This document shows, piece by piece, positions 1-9,155 of a DNA stretch of 39,913 nucleotides (position 1 is the first letter of the stretch; each line of letters opens with the position of its first letter). The notes beneath the pieces were generated by a model. That model ran no database searches. It was not told the DNA's origin and saw only the letters and a program-made list of their open reading frames with translations. Made by a program: the position numbers and the translations under genes. Origin of the DNA: Solirubrobacteraceae bacterium (lineage in GTDB: Bacteria > Actinomycetota > Thermoleophilia > Solirubrobacterales > Solirubrobacteraceae). The DNA is taken from contig JADGPO010000002.1 of assembly GCA_017882405.1 (NCBI GenBank), positions 1-39,913 of the forward strand, written 5' to 3'.

Positions 1-403
1 CGTCGATCTGCGGGTCGGCGGCCAGCACGCGCATCCCCAGCGCGGCCGCCCGCCAGGCCACCTGACGCCCGACCCTCCCCAGCCCGACAATGCCCAGCAC
101 CGCGCCGCCGACGCGTCGGCCGGGCGCGTCCAGGTGGTCATAGCGTCCCGCGTGCACGGAACGGTCCAGCAGCGTCACGCCGCGCAGCAGGTCCAGCGCG
201 AACGCGATCGCGTGCTCGGCCACCTCCTCGTCGCAGTAGCCCGGACAATGCGTCGCCCAGGCGCCGGCGGCGGCGATCTCCTCCAGCGCCAGGTGGTCAT
301 AGCCGGTGGCGGTGGCCGCCACGATCCGCACGGCGGGGAGCGCCGCCAGCTCGGCGCTCCCGACCGGGACCTCGGTGCCGACGAGCAGCCCGACGCCCGT
401 CAG
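1..403 (-). pseudogene. D-2-hydroxyacid dehydrogenase, N-terminally shortened, runs off the window
   Basis: The frame reads through ATATGYDHL near the start, then CDEEVAEHAIAFALDLLRG, and the Rossmann motif GIVGLGRVGRQVAWRAA. These are hallmarks of the NAD-dependent D-isomer 2-hydroxyacid dehydrogenase family, whose members reduce 2-keto acids to D-2-hydroxy acids. The C-terminal part lies beyond the window edge. Family members normally have about 40 more residues (first beta-alpha units of the catalytic domain) before the VGLLVGTEVPV segment. Here that stretch is absent and no ATG or GTG is available: the frame meets the TetR stop at a CTGA overlap, so only a CTG start at 403 would work. I read this as a 5'-truncated gene fused close behind the TetR gene; an unusual CTG start with a short N-terminus is the alternative. 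Confidence 0.6.
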
Positions 404-999
404 CGCCCGCCGGCACCGAGCACCAGGTCGACGTAGCCGTCGGCGATCCGCTCGGGCGACAGCGGGCCGCGCGGGCGATACCACTGCGCGGTGTGGTTGA
501 CCATGCCGAGCAGGGCCAGCAGCGCGAGGCGGCTGTGCAGCCCGTCGGCGGCCAGCGCCTCCTCGAGCAGCTCGGCCGCCAGTCGCTCGAACGCCTTGCG
601 GCTGGCCCGCACCCCGCGCCAGGACTGGCCGGCTTCGATGACGTGGCGCTCCTGCTGGAAGACGAGCATGTGGTCGCGATGCTCGACGACGTGGGCCACC
701 CACATCCGCACGAGCGCGCGCAGCCGCTCGGCGGGCGGCGCATCGTCGGCCATCAGCTCCTCCGCGCGGGCCAGCAGCGGCTCCATCAGCTGATCGCAGA
801 TCGCGCGCAGCAGCTGCTCCTTGGCGCCGAAGTAGTGGTACAGCGCGCCGGTGGCCAGGCCCATCGTGGAGGCCAGCTCCTGCATCGTCGTCTGGTCATA
901 CCCGCGCTTGGCGAACACCTTGGCCGCCTGGTAGACGGCGCGCTGCCGGCGGCGGTCATAGCGCTCACGCAGCGCCGGACGTGTGGGGGCGGTGGCCAC
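400..999 (-). CDS. TetR/AcrR family transcriptional regulator
   Basis: A 199-residue protein of normal TetR length. Residues 38-62 form the helix-turn-helix (TMQELASTMGLATGALYHYF followed by GAKEQLL), and the rest is the all-helical ligand and dimerisation domain. The GTG start at 997-999 is chosen because the HTH begins about 20 residues later and an AGGGG ribosome site lies just upstream. The gene is divergent from the acyl-CoA dehydrogenase operon, with 69 bp between them that hold a perfect 7-bp-arm palindrome. By analogy with TetR regulators next to acyl-CoA degradation operons, it probably represses the operon and itself and is relieved by an acyl-CoA ligand. That role is inference; the family assignment is firm. 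Confidence 0.9.
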   Translation of the reverse strand: MATAPTRPALRERYDRRRQRAVYQAAKVFAKRGYDQTTMQELASTMGLATGALYHYFGAKEQLLRAICDQLMEPLLARAEELMADDAPPAERLRALVRMWVAHVVEHRDHMLVFQQERHVIEAGQSWRGVRASRKAFERLAAELLEEALAADGLHSRLALLALLGMVNHTAQWYRPRGPLSPERIADGYVDLVLGAGGR

Positions 1000-1015
1000 G
1001 GTCGCCCCTGACTCT

Positions 1016-1033
1016 ACCGAATCATCATTCGGT
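1016..1033. promoter_or_regulatory. Candidate TetR operator palindrome
   Basis: ACCGAAT-CATC-ATTCGGT: two perfect 7-bp arms around a 4-base centre. It lies between the divergent TetR and acyl-CoA dehydrogenase starts and overlaps the likely -35 region of the rightward promoter. Size and position suit a TetR-type dimer; binding is inferred. Confidence 0.55.
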
Positions 1034-1057
1034 TTTCGAACGGTGGTTCTGTATAGT
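1028..1057 (+). promoter_or_regulatory. Putative promoter of the acyl-CoA degradation operon, near-leaderless
   Basis: A TTCGGT-like -35 (1028-1033), an 18-bp spacer and TATAGT (1052-1057) as -10. Transcription would begin at about 1063-1066, only a few bases before the ATG at 1069. No Shine-Dalgarno sequence precedes that ATG, which fits a leaderless mRNA. The -35 is weak, so this rests mainly on the -10 and its spacing. Confidence 0.4.
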
Positions 1058-1068
1058 CGGGCGCCCTG

Positions 1069-2202
1069 ATGGACTTCGCGCTCGACGATGAGACCCAGCT
1101 GCTGCAGCGCACGGTGCGCGACTTCGCGCGGCAGGTCGTCGCCCCCGCCGCGGGCGAGCTCGACCGCACCAAGTCCTTCCCCTACGAGATCGTCGCCCAG
1201 ATGGCCGAGCTCGGCTGGATGGGGATCCCGTTCCCCGAGGAGGTGGGGGGCGCCGGCGGCTCGTCGCTGCAGTACGCGATCGCCGTCGAGGAGCTGACCC
1301 GCGCGGATTCCAGCGTGGCCATCACGCTGTGTGCCCACACGTCGCTGGGCACCCAGCCGATCTACCTGTTCGGGTCCGAGGACCAGAAATCCGAGTGGCT
1401 GCCCCGTCTGTGCAATGGACAAATATTGGGCGCGTTCGGGCTGACCGAGCCCGAGGCCGGCTCGGATGCCGGCAACACCCGCACGCGGGCGCGCCTGGAC
1501 GACGGCGAGTGGGTGATCGACGGCGCCAAGCAGTTCATCACCAACGCCGGGACCGACATCTCCGGCGTGGTCTGTATCACCGCCCGGACCGGCGACGACG
1601 AGATCTCGAACCTGATCGTCGCCAACGGGACCCCCGGCTACGAGCAGGCCGAGCCGTATCGCAAGATGGGATGGAACGCCTCCGACACCCGTCCGCTGAC
1701 CTTCACCGACTGCCGCGTGCCGCACGAGAACCTGCTGGGCGAGCGCGGCGCCGGCTTCAAGCAGTTCCTGCACGTCCTGGACATCGGGCGCATCGGCGTG
1801 GCCGCGATGGGCGTCGGCCTTGCCCAGGGCGCGCTGGACGAGGCGCTCGCCTATGCCCAGGAGCGCCGGGCGTTCGGCCGGCCCATCTCCAAGTTCCAGG
1901 CGATCCAGGTCAAGCTCGCCGACCTGGCCACCGAGATCGCCGCCGCTCGCCTGCTCACCTATCACGCCGCCTGGCTGAAGGACCAAGGCCAGCCGTTCGG
2001 GCTGGTCGCCGCCCAGGCCAAGCTGAAGACCGGCCGGCTGGCGGTGCGAGCCACCGAGGAGGCCGTGCAGATCCACGGCGGCTATGGCTTCATCGAGGAA
2101 TATCCGGTGTGCCGCTTCTACCGCGACGCCAAGATCCTCACCATCGGCGAGGGCACCGACGAGGTCCAGCAGATGGTGATCGCGCGCGCCCTGGGGGCAT
2201 GA
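1069..2202 (+). CDS. Acyl-CoA dehydrogenase
   Basis: A 377-residue FAD-dependent acyl-CoA dehydrogenase of standard length. It has the N-terminal helical domain, the middle FAD-contact segment (GAFGLTEPEAGSDAGNTRTR and later WVIDGAKQFITNA), and the C-terminal signature IHGGYGFIEEYPVCRFYRDA followed by GEGTDEVQ. Lying first in an operon with HMG-CoA lyase and a methylcrotonyl-CoA-carboxylase-like pair suggests it oxidises isovaleryl-CoA to methylcrotonyl-CoA in leucine breakdown. However, Glu361 in GEGT occupies the catalytic-base position of ordinary short and medium-chain enzymes. Isovaleryl-CoA dehydrogenases carry their base elsewhere and have a small residue there, so substrate should be left open. 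The stop overlaps the next start (ATGA). Confidence 0.92.
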   Translation: MDFALDDETQLLQRTVRDFARQVVAPAAGELDRTKSFPYEIVAQMAELGWMGIPFPEEVGGAGGSSLQYAIAVEELTRADSSVAITLCAHTSLGTQPIYLFGSEDQKSEWLPRLCNGQILGAFGLTEPEAGSDAGNTRTRARLDDGEWVIDGAKQFITNAGTDISGVVCITARTGDDEISNLIVANGTPGYEQAEPYRKMGWNASDTRPLTFTDCRVPHENLLGERGAGFKQFLHVLDIGRIGVAAMGVGLAQGALDEALAYAQERRAFGRPISKFQAIQVKLADLATEIAAARLLTYHAAWLKDQGQPFGLVAAQAKLKTGRLAVRATEEAVQIHGGYGFIEEYPVCRFYRDAKILTIGEGTDEVQQMVIARALGA

Positions 2203-3119
2203 GCACAGGCCTTCGCGCCGCGGCGCGGATCCGCGAGGTCGGGCCCCGCGACGGGTTTCAGAACGAGCCCGAGGTGATCCCCACCGCCACCAAGGTGGCG
2301 CTGATCGACGCCCTGGCTCGCACCGGCCTGCGCCGCCTGGAGCTGACGAGCTTGGTGCGCGCCGACGTGATCCCCCAGCTGGCCGACGCGGCCGACGTGC
2401 TGCAGGCGGTCGACGTGCCGGACACGGTCAGCCGCTCGGTGCTGATTCCCAACGAGCGCGGCCTGGACAATGCGCTCGCGTTGCGCGAGTTCTTCGACGA
2501 GATCAACGTGTTTCTGTCGGCCTCGGAGTCGCACAACCGCCACAACGTCAACCGCTCAGTCGAGGAGTCCCTGGCCGGCCTCGGGCGGGTCCTGCCGCGG
2601 GCGCGGGCGGCCGGGCTGCGCTGCGAGGGTGTCATCAGCGTCGCCTTCGGCTGCCCCTACGAGGGCCACGTCGCGCCGGCGCGGGTGTTCGAGATCGCCG
2701 AGCGCCTGATCGCCGCGGGCGCCCAGGAGATCGGCTTCGGCGACACCACGGGCATGGCCAATCCCGTCCAGGTGCGCGAGTTCTTCGCTGCCGCCTTCGA
2801 GCGCCTGCCGGGCGTCGAGCTCACCGCTCACTTCCACAACACCCGCGGCCAGGGCCTGGCCAACGTCTTCGCCGCGCTGGAGGCCGGCGTCGACTCGTTC
2901 GAATCGAGCTTCGGCGAGCTGGGCGGCTGTCCGGTACCGCCCGGGGCCACCGGCAACGTCGCCACCGAGGACGTGGTCTCGATGCTGCACGAGTCGGGCG
3001 TCGAGACCGGCATCGACCTGGCGGCGCTGCTCGAGTGCTCGCGTGCCGTCCAGGAGCAGCTCGGGCGCCCGCTGGGCAGCCACACGCTGGTCGCCGGCCC
3101 GGTCGACTGGCATCGCTGA
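2199..3119 (+). CDS. mvaB: Hydroxymethylglutaryl-CoA lyase
   Basis: A 306-residue TIM-barrel lyase that cleaves HMG-CoA to acetyl-CoA and acetoacetate, the last step of leucine degradation. Visible features are VGPRDGFQNE at 14-23 (Arg17 and Asp18 of the active site), the metal ligands in AHFHN at 210-214, GDTTGMANP at 181-189, and the lyase signature GELGGCPVPPGATGN with catalytic Cys244. The ATG at 2199 overlaps the stop of the acyl-CoA dehydrogenase as ATGA. The stop overlaps the next ATG (TGATG), so the four enzymes are translationally coupled. HMG-CoA lyase is favoured over related isopropylmalate or homocitrate synthases because of the Cys loop. Confidence 0.93.
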   Translation: MSTGLRAAARIREVGPRDGFQNEPEVIPTATKVALIDALARTGLRRLELTSLVRADVIPQLADAADVLQAVDVPDTVSRSVLIPNERGLDNALALREFFDEINVFLSASESHNRHNVNRSVEESLAGLGRVLPRARAAGLRCEGVISVAFGCPYEGHVAPARVFEIAERLIAAGAQEIGFGDTTGMANPVQVREFFAAAFERLPGVELTAHFHNTRGQGLANVFAALEAGVDSFESSFGELGGCPVPPGATGNVATEDVVSMLHESGVETGIDLAALLECSRAVQEQLGRPLGSHTLVAGPVDWHR

Positions 3120-4995
3120 TGTTCGACTCGGTCCTGGTCGCCAACCGGGGCGAGATCGCCCGCCGCGTGATCCGCACGCTGCGGCGCCTGGGGATCCGCT
3201 CGGTGGCCGTCTACGCGCCCGGCGACCAGGACGCTCCGCACGTCCGGGAGGCTGACGAGGCGGTGGCCATCGGTTCCTATCTGGACATCGAATCCGTCAT
3301 CGAGGCATGTGCGCGCACGGGTGCCCAGGCTCTGCACCCGGGCTACGGGTTCCTCTCGGAGAACCCCGAGCTCGCCCGGGCCTGCGAGGCCGCTCAGATC
3401 GTGTTCGTCGGCCCGCCTCCAAGTGCGAGCGAGATGCTGGGCGACAAGCTGGCGGCCAAGAATCTGGCACAGACCATGAACGTTCCGGTCATGCCCGCCT
3501 TCAGTGAAGAGGAGGCGGGCATGACCGCCGACTACCCCCTGCTCGTCAAGGCCGTCGCCGGCGGCGGCGGACGCGGCATGCGCGTCGTCGAGCGTTCCGA
3601 GGATCTGGATGCCGCCCTCGCCGCCGCGCGCCGTGAGGCACGGGCCGGCTTCGGCGACGATCGGGTGTTCATAGAGCGCTTCCTGCCACGCGCGCGCCAC
3701 CTGGAGCTGCAGGTGATCGCCGACGCCCACGGCCACGTTGTCCACCTGGGAGAGCGCGAGTGCTCGCTGCAGCGCCGTCACCAGAAAGTGATCGAGGAAT
3801 CCCCCTCCCCCGCTGTCCAGAGTGCGCTGCGCGAACGGCTCGGAGCCGAGGCGGTCACTCTCATGCGAGCCGGGGGCTACGTCAACGCCGGCACCGTGGA
3901 GTTCGTCGCCGATGCCGCCGATCCGGAGGAGCACTACTTCCTGGAGGTCAACGCCCGTCTGCAGGTGGAGCATCCGGTGACCGAGCTGGTGACCGGCCTG
4001 GACCTGGTCGAGCTGCAGCTGCGGGTCGCCGCCGGAGAGCCGCTGCCGTTCGGACAGGACCAGGTCTCGTTGCGCGGGCACGCCATCGAGGCCCGGATCA
4101 ACGCCGAGGACGCGGGCCGCGACTTTCTCCCCGCCGGCGGCCGAGTGCTCGCCTACGAGCGTCCGCCGGGGGTCCGCATCGACGATGCGATCGAGATCGG
4201 AAGCGTCGTCGACACGAGCTACGACTCGCTGCTGGCCAAGGTGATCGCGCACGGCGAGGATCGCGCGCAGGCGCTCGGAGGGCTGGAGCGGGCGCTCAGG
4301 GGCCTCAACATCCTTGGCGTCAGCACCACGACGGGGTTCCTGCGCGGCCTGATGTCCGACGCCGCCGTCCGCGCCGGTGAGGTGGACACCGGCCTGATCG
4401 AGCGAAGGGGCGTTCCCCCGCTGCCCATGGACGACGCGGGCGTGAGCGTTGCGGCCGCCATGCTGACCCTCGCCGATCTTCGGCGCAGCGGCGGCGACGA
4501 CCCGTTCGCGAGCGTCGACGGCTGGCGGCTCGGCGGTGTCCGGGCGCCGTCGTATTGGCGGATGGCCGTCGGAACGGGCGAGCCGGTGGAGGTGGAGGTG
4601 CGCCCGGAATACGTCGCTGCAACGACGTGGCTGAGCGAGGGGCGGTTCGCGATCGCCGACCGCGGCGAGTGGCTGCTCGCGCGTGACCGAGACGTCACCT
4701 GGATCGGGCACGGAGGCTATGCCTGGCCGGTGCGCGCGGTCTCGGCCGCTGAGGCACGGGCCGGGCACTTCGACGGCGACTTGCGCGCGCCGATGCCCGG
4801 CCAGGTGCTGCTCGTCCCGGCATCGGTCGGCGACGAGGTGCGCGCCGGAGATGCCGTGGTGGTACTGGAGTCGATGAAGATGGAGCTGGTGATCTGCGCC
4901 CCGATGGACGGCTCGGTGGCGGCCCTCAACGTGGGCGTGGGCGACCGGGTGGTCATCGATCAGCCGCTGGCCCGCGTGGAGGCGGCAGCCGGCGA

Positions 4996-4999
<4 letters not shown>
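3119..4999 (+). CDS. Acyl-CoA carboxylase alpha subunit (biotin carboxylase-BCCP), methylcrotonyl-CoA carboxylase type
   Basis: A 626-residue biotin-dependent carboxylase alpha chain. Residues 1-110 are the biotin carboxylase N-domain ([21 protein letters not shown]). An ATP-grasp domain follows, with the glycine-rich [13 protein letters not shown] and active-site [14 protein letters not shown], then the C-domain and linker. A biotinyl domain at about 555-622 carries ESMKM with the biotinylated Lys587. Length and order match MccA and PccA-like chains. Operon position with HMG-CoA lyase and a carboxyltransferase favours methylcrotonyl-CoA as substrate, but actinobacterial alpha subunits can serve several beta subunits. 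The start at 3119 gives the canonical [13 protein letters not shown]-terminus; a longer frame upstream is only overlap with the lyase gene. Confidence 0.92.
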
Positions 5000-6556
<1,557 letters not shown>

Positions 6557-6558
<2 letters not shown>

Positions 6559-6578
6559 CCGCTCAGTTTCGCGCGGTC
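6557..6578 (+). terminator. Weak stem-loop behind the carboxylase operon
   Basis: GACCGC and GCGGTC form a 6-bp stem with a 10-base loop starting at the operon's stop codon. There is no T-tract, so this is only a possible terminator. The remaining bases to 6752 hold no gene I can support. Confidence 0.25.
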
Positions 6579-6752
6579 GCCGAGTCTTGAGGCCACGCCT
6601 CCGTGTGTCGGGCGCGAGGTCGAGGACCTGGCAGACGCAGATCGTCGAGGGCCAGCACCACGGCGTCGATCAGGCCGTGACCGCCGAGTTCCTGGACGCG
6701 TTCGTCGCGACATAGCATGTGGGTTCGTTCGCCACATGAGAGGAGCCACGAC

Positions 6753-7166
6753 GTGATCCAGCACATCGTGCTGTTGAAGTGGAAGGCCGGCACCACCGAT
6801 GCCCAGATCGACGCCGCGTTCGGGGAGGCCCAGCAGCTGGTCGAAGGCATCGAAAGCGTGGAACGGGTCTCGCTGGGTCGCAACCGCGCTGAGGACGACC
6901 ACGGCTTCACCCACGCGCTGATCGTCAAGCTGTCTGACGACGATGCGCTGAGCGCGTTCCTGCACCACCCCGCCCGCGAGCGCTACGTCCGCGACGTGCT
7001 GGGACCGATCGAGGGGGAGCGGATCGAGATCGACGTGCCGGAGGACCTGCACGTGGAGCGCCACCGCGCCCACAAGGCCAGCTGGGACTGGGGCCACCCG
7101 CGAGTCTCGGCCAGCGCGGCCGCGGCGGCGCTCCGCTACGAGGAGGCCCACCCGGACGACGAATGA
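6753..7166 (+). CDS. Dabb family (stress-responsive alpha/beta-barrel) protein
   Basis: A 137-residue protein opening with MIQHIVLLKWKAGTTDAQID, the typical first strand of the Dabb ferredoxin-like fold, and containing the HPARERYVRDVLGPI segment. Dabb proteins form dimeric alpha/beta barrels; most bacterial members have no defined substrate. The GTG at 6753 is chosen because AGGAG (6741-6745) sits 7 bases upstream and the domain starts right there. About 40 residues follow the core domain (ERHRAHKASWDWGHPRV onward), longer than the minimal ~100-residue domain. The stop overlaps the ATG of the following SDR as ATGA, so the two are co-translated. Confidence 0.85.
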   Translation: MIQHIVLLKWKAGTTDAQIDAAFGEAQQLVEGIESVERVSLGRNRAEDDHGFTHALIVKLSDDDALSAFLHHPARERYVRDVLGPIEGERIEIDVPEDLHVERHRAHKASWDWGHPRVSASAAAAALRYEEAHPDDE

Positions 7167-8155
7167 GCACCGTGCTCATCACCGGCTCGGCCGACGGCCT
7201 GGGCCAGATGGCGGCGCGGCGTCTGGTCGACGGCGGGCACGAGGTGGTGCTGCATGCCCGTAGCCCGCAGCGCGCTCATGAGGCCGCTGACGCGGTCCCC
7301 GGAGCGGCGGCAGCGCTGGCCGGTGACCTGGGCAGCCTTGCTGACGTCCGGGCGCTGGCCGAGCAGGCCAACCAACGGCGACGCTTTGACGCGGTGATCC
7401 ACAACGCCGGCGTCGGCTACCGGGAGCCGCGGCGGGTGGAGACCGTCGACGGGCTCAGCCACGTGTTCGCGATCAACGTGCTGGCGCCCTACCTGCTGAC
7501 GGCGCTGATGACCCGGCCCGCGCGGCTGGTGTTCCTGAGCTCCGGGATGTACCTCGGCGGCGACCCATCGGTTGACGACCTGCAGTGGCGCGAGCGCCGC
7601 TGGAGCGGCGCGCAGGCGTACTCGGACTCCAAGCTGTTCGATCTGGTGCTGGCGTACGCGGTGGCGCGGCGCTGGCCCGACGTGCTCTCAAACGCCGTGG
7701 AGCCGGGCTGGGTGCCGACCAAGATGGGCGGCGCGGGCGCCCCCGACGACCTGGACCGCGGCGACGAGACCCAGGCGTGGCTCGCGGTGTCAGACGAGCC
7801 GGCGGCGCGCGTCAGCGGCCGGTCAGGCGCAGCCGCGCCCACGAGTTGTTGGCATAGCCCTTGGGGTTCCACAGTTGCGCCGGATCCTCGGGCTGGGTGG
7901 CGGCCGCGCTGTCCCACGCTCGGGCGACGATCTCGGCCGACCCGGGGGCGACGCTCACTACCGTTCGCCAGCGCCGCCACGCCCAGCGGCTGGGAGCGTC
8001 AAGCAGCTCGGCCTGGCTCCAGTGGCGGCCGCCGTCGCTGGAGACGTCGACGCGCACGATGTGGCGATCGTCGCCGGCGAAGGCGTAGCCCTCCACCTCC
8101 AGCTTCCCGGCCGGCACCTGCGATCGGTCGTCGGGCGACAGGAAGTCGGCGTTGA
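7163..8155 (+). CDS. Short-chain dehydrogenase/reductase, 3' end lost and read through
   Basis: The first ~218 residues are a clear SDR: TGSADGLGQMAARRL (NAD(P) site), NAGVGY, LVFLSSGMYL, and the catalytic pair in QAYSDSKLFDLVLAY, then VEPGWVPTKMGG. Family relatives continue after VSGR with a short beta strand and a basic tail of about 30 residues. Here, from about 7818, the frame instead enters the antisense strand of the convergent molybdoenzyme and stays open by chance to 8155. So the SDR has lost its natural 3' end and the intergenic space in one junction. The Rossmann core and catalytic Tyr/Lys remain, so activity is possible, but the 330-residue product is probably not native. Confidence 0.75.
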   Translation: MSTVLITGSADGLGQMAARRLVDGGHEVVLHARSPQRAHEAADAVPGAAAALAGDLGSLADVRALAEQANQRRRFDAVIHNAGVGYREPRRVETVDGLSHVFAINVLAPYLLTALMTRPARLVFLSSGMYLGGDPSVDDLQWRERRWSGAQAYSDSKLFDLVLAYAVARRWPDVLSNAVEPGWVPTKMGGAGAPDDLDRGDETQAWLAVSDEPAARVSGRSGAAAPTSCWHSPWGSTVAPDPRAGWRPRCPTLGRRSRPTRGRRSLPFASAATPSGWERQAARPGSSGGRRRWRRRRARCGDRRRRRRSPPPPASRPAPAIGRRATGSRR

Positions 8156-8924
8156 CGGCCACCGCGCCCAGCGCCACGCCCGCGCCGCGCAGCCCGGCGT
8201 CGGGGTCGTCCTCGGGCGTCAGCAGCCGGTAGGTCCGGGCCTGGAAGAAGTTCTCCGACGGCGTCTGGCGCGCGGTGATCCGGGCCAGCCACTTGACGCT
8301 GCGCGCGCCGATGTATCCGGGCACCACCACGCGCAGCGGCGCGCCGTGGGCGGGCGGCAGCGGCTCGCCGTTCATCGCCCAGGCCAGCATCACCTCGCCG
8401 TCCAGCGCCTTTCGCCGTGAGATCGAGGCGCCGAACGGCTGCGGCGGCTGGGCCTCCTGGGACATGTCGGCGCCGATCATCTCCACGTAGCGGGCGTCGC
8501 CGGCGAGACCGGCGTCTCGCAGCACCGCGGCCAGGGGCACGCCCGTCCATTCGGCCGTCCCGGTCGCCCCCGGCCCCCACGGGGCCTCGCCGGGGATCTC
8601 GGCGACCTCCTGCAGGCCCGCCCGGCGGTTGCCTGCGCATTGCATCGTGGCCGCCATCCGCCGCTCCGGGAAGCGGTCGCGCAGCTCACCCAACGAGAGC
8701 TCACGCGGGCGCTCCACCAGGCCGTCGATGCGCAGCCGGTAGGCGGCCGGGTCGGCCGCCGGCACCGGTCCGTGGTTTCGCACGTAGAACGCGTCCAGGG
8801 GCGTGAGCCGCGCCCCCGCGAGCGCGCCCCGGGGCGGCTCGGCGTTGTAGGGGTCGGTGACGTGCACCACCATGTCAGCGCGCTTGCCGAGCTCACGACT
8901 CGCCTGGGCGGCGTCGTCGGTCAT
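7812..8924 (-). CDS. Sulfite-oxidase-like molybdopterin-dependent oxidoreductase
   Basis: A 370-residue cytoplasmic molybdoenzyme of the sulfite oxidase superfamily. DPYNAEPPRG, DAFYVRNHGPVP and AATMQCAGNRR are present, Cys96 being the molybdenum ligand. APLRVVVPGYIGARSVKWL is the conserved dimer/cofactor segment, followed by an Ig-like Mo-co dimerisation domain from about 255 with DGGRHWSQAEL and RAWDS. No signal peptide, heme domain or membrane segment is visible, so the electron acceptor is unknown. The ATG at 8924 is preferred over upstream low-complexity sequence, although its GAGG lies unusually close. The last residues (LRLTGR then stop) lie on the junction that truncates the convergent SDR, so the very C-terminus may be altered. 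Confidence 0.88.
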   Translation of the reverse strand: MTDDAAQASRELGKRADMVVHVTDPYNAEPPRGALAGARLTPLDAFYVRNHGPVPAADPAAYRLRIDGLVERPRELSLGELRDRFPERRMAATMQCAGNRRAGLQEVAEIPGEAPWGPGATGTAEWTGVPLAAVLRDAGLAGDARYVEMIGADMSQEAQPPQPFGASISRRKALDGEVMLAWAMNGEPLPPAHGAPLRVVVPGYIGARSVKWLARITARQTPSENFFQARTYRLLTPEDDPDAGLRGAGVALGAVAVNADFLSPDDRSQVPAGKLEVEGYAFAGDDRHIVRVDVSSDGGRHWSQAELLDAPSRWAWRRWRTVVSVAPGSAEIVARAWDSAAATQPEDPAQLWNPKGYANNSWARLRLTGR

Positions 8925-8952
8925 CCTCGCGGGCTGCGAGCCCGGATGGCGC

Positions 8953-9155
8953 TCAGGCCTCGGGGGACGACTGGCGGCCGGGCGAGGCGTGGGTGGCCGA
9001 GCCGTCGCCGTTGGACGGCTGGCCGTTGCCCGCACCGTCCGCTCCGCGGGCAGCCGATCGCTCCCGCTCGGCGTCGAAGGATCCCAGCTCGCCGATCATG
9101 CGGTAGAGCCGGGCGCGGGTCCGAGCCGCTTCGTCGGCCCGGCGAGCGTCCGAGT
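8953..9155 (-). pseudogene. Displaced C-terminal tail of the MFS protein (frameshift)
   Basis: Just before the MFS stop at 9096, a different minus frame continues the same coiled-coil composition: RRADEAARTRARLYRMIGEL, then SFDAERERSAARG and a Ser/Gly/Asn-rich end, stopping at 8953. Codons in this frame are nearly all G or C in the third position. The annotated MFS frame here degenerates into TLAGPTKRLGPAPGSTA. A one-base loss near 9150 in the MFS gene explains both. Whether it is a mutation, a programmed shift or a sequencing error cannot be told from the window. Confidence 0.5.

Noticed and set aside
400..2076. Long minus-strand open frame of 558 codons
   Set aside because: Only its last 200 codons (TetR) are real; the rest is the antisense of the acyl-CoA dehydrogenase and has no domain.
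2828..4768. Long minus-strand open frame opposite the biotin carboxylase
   Set aside because: Antisense shadow typical of GC-rich genes; no conserved motif.
6563..6720. Small minus-strand ORF (MLCRDERVQELGG...) between carboxylase and Dabb genes
   Set aside because: No ribosome site and no family; the sequence is only superficially coding-like.
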